A stretch of DNA of 38,310 bases. It comes from Desulfobacteraceae bacterium. Lineage in GTDB: Bacteria; Desulfobacterota; Desulfobacteria; Desulfobacterales; JAABRJ01. The DNA lies in the NCBI GenBank assembly GCA_022340425.1, contig JAJDNY010000048.1, forward strand, positions 1-38,310. The letters are read 5' to 3'. A program made the translations under genes and the position numbers. The notes beneath the pieces are model-generated. The model saw nothing but the letters and a program-made list of their open reading frames with translations, did not search any database and was not told where the DNA came from. Positions 36,478 through 38,310 of the stretch are shown here, piece by piece; position 1 is the first letter of the stretch; each line of letters starts with the position of its first letter.

Positions 36478-36528
36478 CCGAACGGTTCTGAAAAACTCCC
36501 CGGGGCCGCCTCTGCGGCCCCCGTTCGG
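36478..36528. promoter_or_regulatory. Compound hairpin upstream of the CBS gene
   Basis: An inner perfect 8-bp stem (GGGGCCGC 36502-36509, CTCT loop, GCGGCCCC 36514-36521) lies inside outer complementary arms CGAACGG (36479-36485) and CCGTTCG (36521-36527). On the minus strand the inner stem is followed by GGGGAGTTTTT, so it may terminate leftward transcription or attenuate the CBS transcript. Confidence 0.4.
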
Positions 36529-36823
36529 TGTGTCTGAAATTGCCCCTCAGCAGCGGCCCAGTAGTGACCGTCCCGGCCAAATCCCGAACCGGACCCGGGA
36601 GGTCGACGGGTGGGTTGCGGACGACGGCCGGCAGCCGGAATGGTGGGCGAATCGCTGCGCCTCCAAGATAAACCGCCGCGGCCCGGAATTCAAGATCGAA
36701 GCCCATCGGCCCACGGCGCAGGGGCGGTGGTAAGTGGCGCGCGCGCGCCCACCGGCAAAAAGCCGCCGTCCAGCGTGGAACTGATCCGGGATAGCCGGCA
36801 AGGTCTTGTATTGACATGACTAA

Positions 36824-36852
36824 TTGACACGCAAGGGCCTTCCTGGTATACC
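36824..36852 (+). promoter_or_regulatory. Sigma70-type promoter for the GAF protein gene
   Basis: TTGACA (36824-36829) and TATACC (36847-36852) are separated by 17 bases, giving a predicted start near 36859 and a leader of about 118 bases. A second TTGACA at 36811-36816, 13 bases earlier, has no matching -10 box. The rest of the 565-base region between the two starts has no supported gene. Confidence 0.65.
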
Positions 36853-36976
36853 CCGCTAAACTCCCAAAGCCCCCTCCCTTATTGACGCGCCGGTTTTCAG
36901 CCGCCGCCAAGCCCAGGGGGCGCCTTGGGCTGAACGCCGACAGCGCCTTTTGATCCCAACTGGAGGCTTGGTTCCC

Positions 36977-38017
36977 ATGAAACGGCAAAACGACTATCTG
37001 CGGTTGATGCTCGACGTCACCAAAACCATCACCGCCTCGCTGGATCCCACCGACAAATTCGAACTGATCGTATCCCGCATCCCCCAGGTCACCGGGGTGG
37101 ACGCCGCGACTATCCGGCTGTTGGACCCCGAGGGCCGCAAACTAATCCTGAAAGCCGCCTCGGGGCTGAGCGAGGCCTATCTCAACCGCGGCCCCATCGA
37201 TGCCGAGGAAAGCGTGCTCTCCGCCCTGGCCGGGACGCCCATCGCGGTCTATGACGCCGCCAACGACCCCCGCATCCGGTACCCCGAAGCCGCCCGCCAG
37301 GAGGGCATCAAGAGCATCCTGGTGGCGCCGATTCCCATTCGGGGCAAGATCAACGGCATTCTGCGCCTGCTCACGCGAACCCCCCGGGAATTCGACCCGC
37401 TGGAGATCGAATTTGTCGCCGCTCTGGCCGAGCAGTGCGGCATCGCCATCGAACTGGCCCGCATTCACAACGCCCAGCAGCGCCAGCTCAGCTACTTCAA
37501 GGTTCTGTCCGAACTGGGCAGAGCCATCAACGAAACCCGGGAGTTGGATAAAATTCTCGACCTAATCGTCACCAAGCTGCCGGAGGCGATGGGTGTTAAG
37601 GCCTGCACCATCCGCCTGATCGCATCGGACAAGGGGCGACTGGAGCTGAAAGCCGCCCACGGGTTGAGCCGCAGCTACCTTGAACGGGGCCCCCTGGACG
37701 ATGAGTTGGCGACCTATTTCATCCTGGACGGGGAGCCGGTGGTGATTCCGGACGCCACCACCGACATCCACACCCTCTATCACAAGGAGGCGGCCCGCGA
37801 AGGGGTGGGCAGCATCCTGGCGGTGCCCATCCTGATCCAGGGCGAAACCATCGGTATGCTGCGGCTGCTGAGTGCAGAACAGCGCCATTTCTCCACCCAC
37901 GATATTAACTTTGCCATGGCCGTGGCCGAGCAAAGCGGGGTGGCGATCCAAAACGCCATCGACTACCAAAAACTGAAGGACCTGCTGCAGGCCTGCGATT
38001 CATCGAAATCCGTTTAG
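36977..38017 (+). CDS. Tandem GAF-domain protein
   Basis: This is a 346-residue soluble protein with two GAF domains that resemble each other (about 25-165 and 195-335). Each carries a similar core: AATIRLLDPEGRKLILKAASGLSEAYLNRG versus ACTIRLIASDKGRLELKAAHGLSRSYLERG (read in short parts), then SILVAPIPIRGKINGILRLL versus SILAVPILIQGETIGMLRLL. No kinase, cyclase, HD-GYP or DNA-binding domain follows, so it is a stand-alone sensor that must signal through a partner. The ATG at 36977 has TGGAGG ten bases upstream. Its stop codon is the insertion point of a MITE-like element. Confidence 0.88.
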   Translation: MKRQNDYLRLMLDVTKTITASLDPTDKFELIVSRIPQVTGVDAATIRLLDPEGRKLILKAASGLSEAYLNRGPIDAEESVLSALAGTPIAVYDAANDPRIRYPEAARQEGIKSILVAPIPIRGKINGILRLLTRTPREFDPLEIEFVAALAEQCGIAIELARIHNAQQRQLSYFKVLSELGRAINETRELDKILDLIVTKLPEAMGVKACTIRLIASDKGRLELKAAHGLSRSYLERGPLDDELATYFILDGEPVVIPDATTDIHTLYHKEAAREGVGSILAVPILIQGETIGMLRLLSAEQRHFSTHDINFAMAVAEQSGVAIQNAIDYQKLKDLLQACDSSKSV

Positions 38018-38175
38018 GGTCGCGGCAATAAATAATTCCACAATATGGCGCCGGATTTTGGTTCGTCGCCAAGGCACATTCGCCGGTGCATATCGGGATA
38101 TGTGCCGGCGGGTGGAACGCCGGTGACGGGCCAAAAGACAATCAAGATGTGGAATTATTTCTTGCCGAGGCCCTA
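38015..38175. mobile_element. MITE-like 161-bp palindromic element flanked by TA (IS630/Tc1-mariner type)
   Basis: Terminal inverted repeats at 38015-38042 and 38148-38175 match at 25 of 28 positions, beginning TAGGG and ending CCCTA. The centre is a 13-bp hairpin (38081-38093 with 38098-38110, two G-U pairs, CGGG loop), and the regions between are also complementary, so the whole element is one long imperfect palindrome. It encodes nothing. A TA at both outer ends fits the TA target duplication of IS630/Tc1-mariner transposons. The left TA is the TA of the GAF gene's TAG stop; right-hand DNA continues with GCC, so removing the element also leaves TAG. Confidence 0.75.
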
Positions 38176-38183
38176 GCCGCCGG

Positions 38184-38206
38184 CCGGGGCCGGTCTCCGG
38201 CCCCGG
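38184..38206. terminator. Perfect 10-bp GC hairpin beyond the MITE
   Basis: CCGGGGCCGG (38184-38193) and CCGGCCCCGG (38197-38206) enclose a TCT loop. Without the MITE it would start nine bases after the GAF stop codon, so it was probably that gene's original 3' hairpin. No T-run follows. The rest, to 38310, is GC-rich with no supported gene. Confidence 0.45.
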
Positions 38207-38310
38207 ACCCCCTTCCCCGCCCCGACCCCAACACGCCCGACAGGCCTGGTGCGGCTCAGGATTTCGGGCCGCCCGGGCCGCTGCGGTCCGCGCCGCCTGC
38301 ACCGATCCCC

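Noticed and set aside
36811-36816. A second TTGACA upstream of the GAF gene as a separate promoter
   Set aside because: No -10-like hexamer lies 16-18 bases downstream, whereas the TTGACA at 36824 has one at 17.

Overview
This 38.3 kb window is a high-GC bacterial chromosome segment with densely packed genes on both strands. The most likely source is a Desulfobacterota (sulfate-reducer-like) genome. This is inferred from a selenocysteine-containing peroxiredoxin-like gene, a sulfate/molybdate permease beside a TauE/SafE sulfur-anion permease, a DUF748/AsmA-like giant, baeRF and CBS-domain stress-type proteins, and several families of intergenic palindromic repeats. No rRNA, complete tRNA, CRISPR array or intact transposase was seen.

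Layout. Positions 1-4.7 kb hold the 3' part of a DUF748 gene, a repeat-rich spacer, a cold-shock protein gene with its own promoter and terminator, then a MoaD/ThiS-like sulfur carrier followed by a selenoprotein whose in-frame TGA (3890-3892) splits it in a standard ORF scan, and a DUF2237 gene. Positions 4.8-8.5 kb hold an MFS transporter, an AT-richer orphan membrane protein, and an MFS pseudogene whose 5' end is made of repeat DNA. Positions 8.6-13.1 kb are a leftward block: SWIM/SNF2 helicase, M23 peptidase, two tandem copies of a palindromic repeat, and YceH. Positions 13.4-19.3 kb carry a PHP phosphatase, a DnaJ-DUF1232 fusion, and an RND adaptor/permease operon. Positions 19.3-24.1 kb carry a second copy of the 128-bp repeat, a small membrane protein, RecQ, UspA, a tRNA T-arm remnant and a PagL-like outer-membrane protein.

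Positions 24.1-28.3 kb are a compact leftward five-gene run (ArsR-type regulator, TauE/SafE, MOT1-like sulfate/molybdate permease, ABC-2 ATPase and permease). This is probably one regulated unit for anion/sulfur handling, with an ABC exporter behind it. Positions 28.9-32.7 kb run rightward: a baeRF-family release-factor-like protein, a CBS-domain protein and an SLC13 permease with RCK-C domains. Positions 33-38 kb hold a low-GC divergent PLP enzyme related to ACC deaminase/D-cysteine desulfhydrase, an NAD-malic enzyme, a second CBS protein, and a double-GAF protein. The stop codon of the GAF gene is the insertion point of a 161-bp MITE-like palindrome.

The strongest items for follow-up are the recoded selenoprotein with a candidate bacterial SECIS hairpin, the MITE inserted at the TA of a stop codon (with a matching fragment 35 kb away), the two other repeat families, one of which has become the 5' coding end of a decayed transporter gene, and the divergent PLP enzyme lacking the usual Ser-Asn-His motif. 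All functional calls come from reading motifs by eye; no database search was possible.
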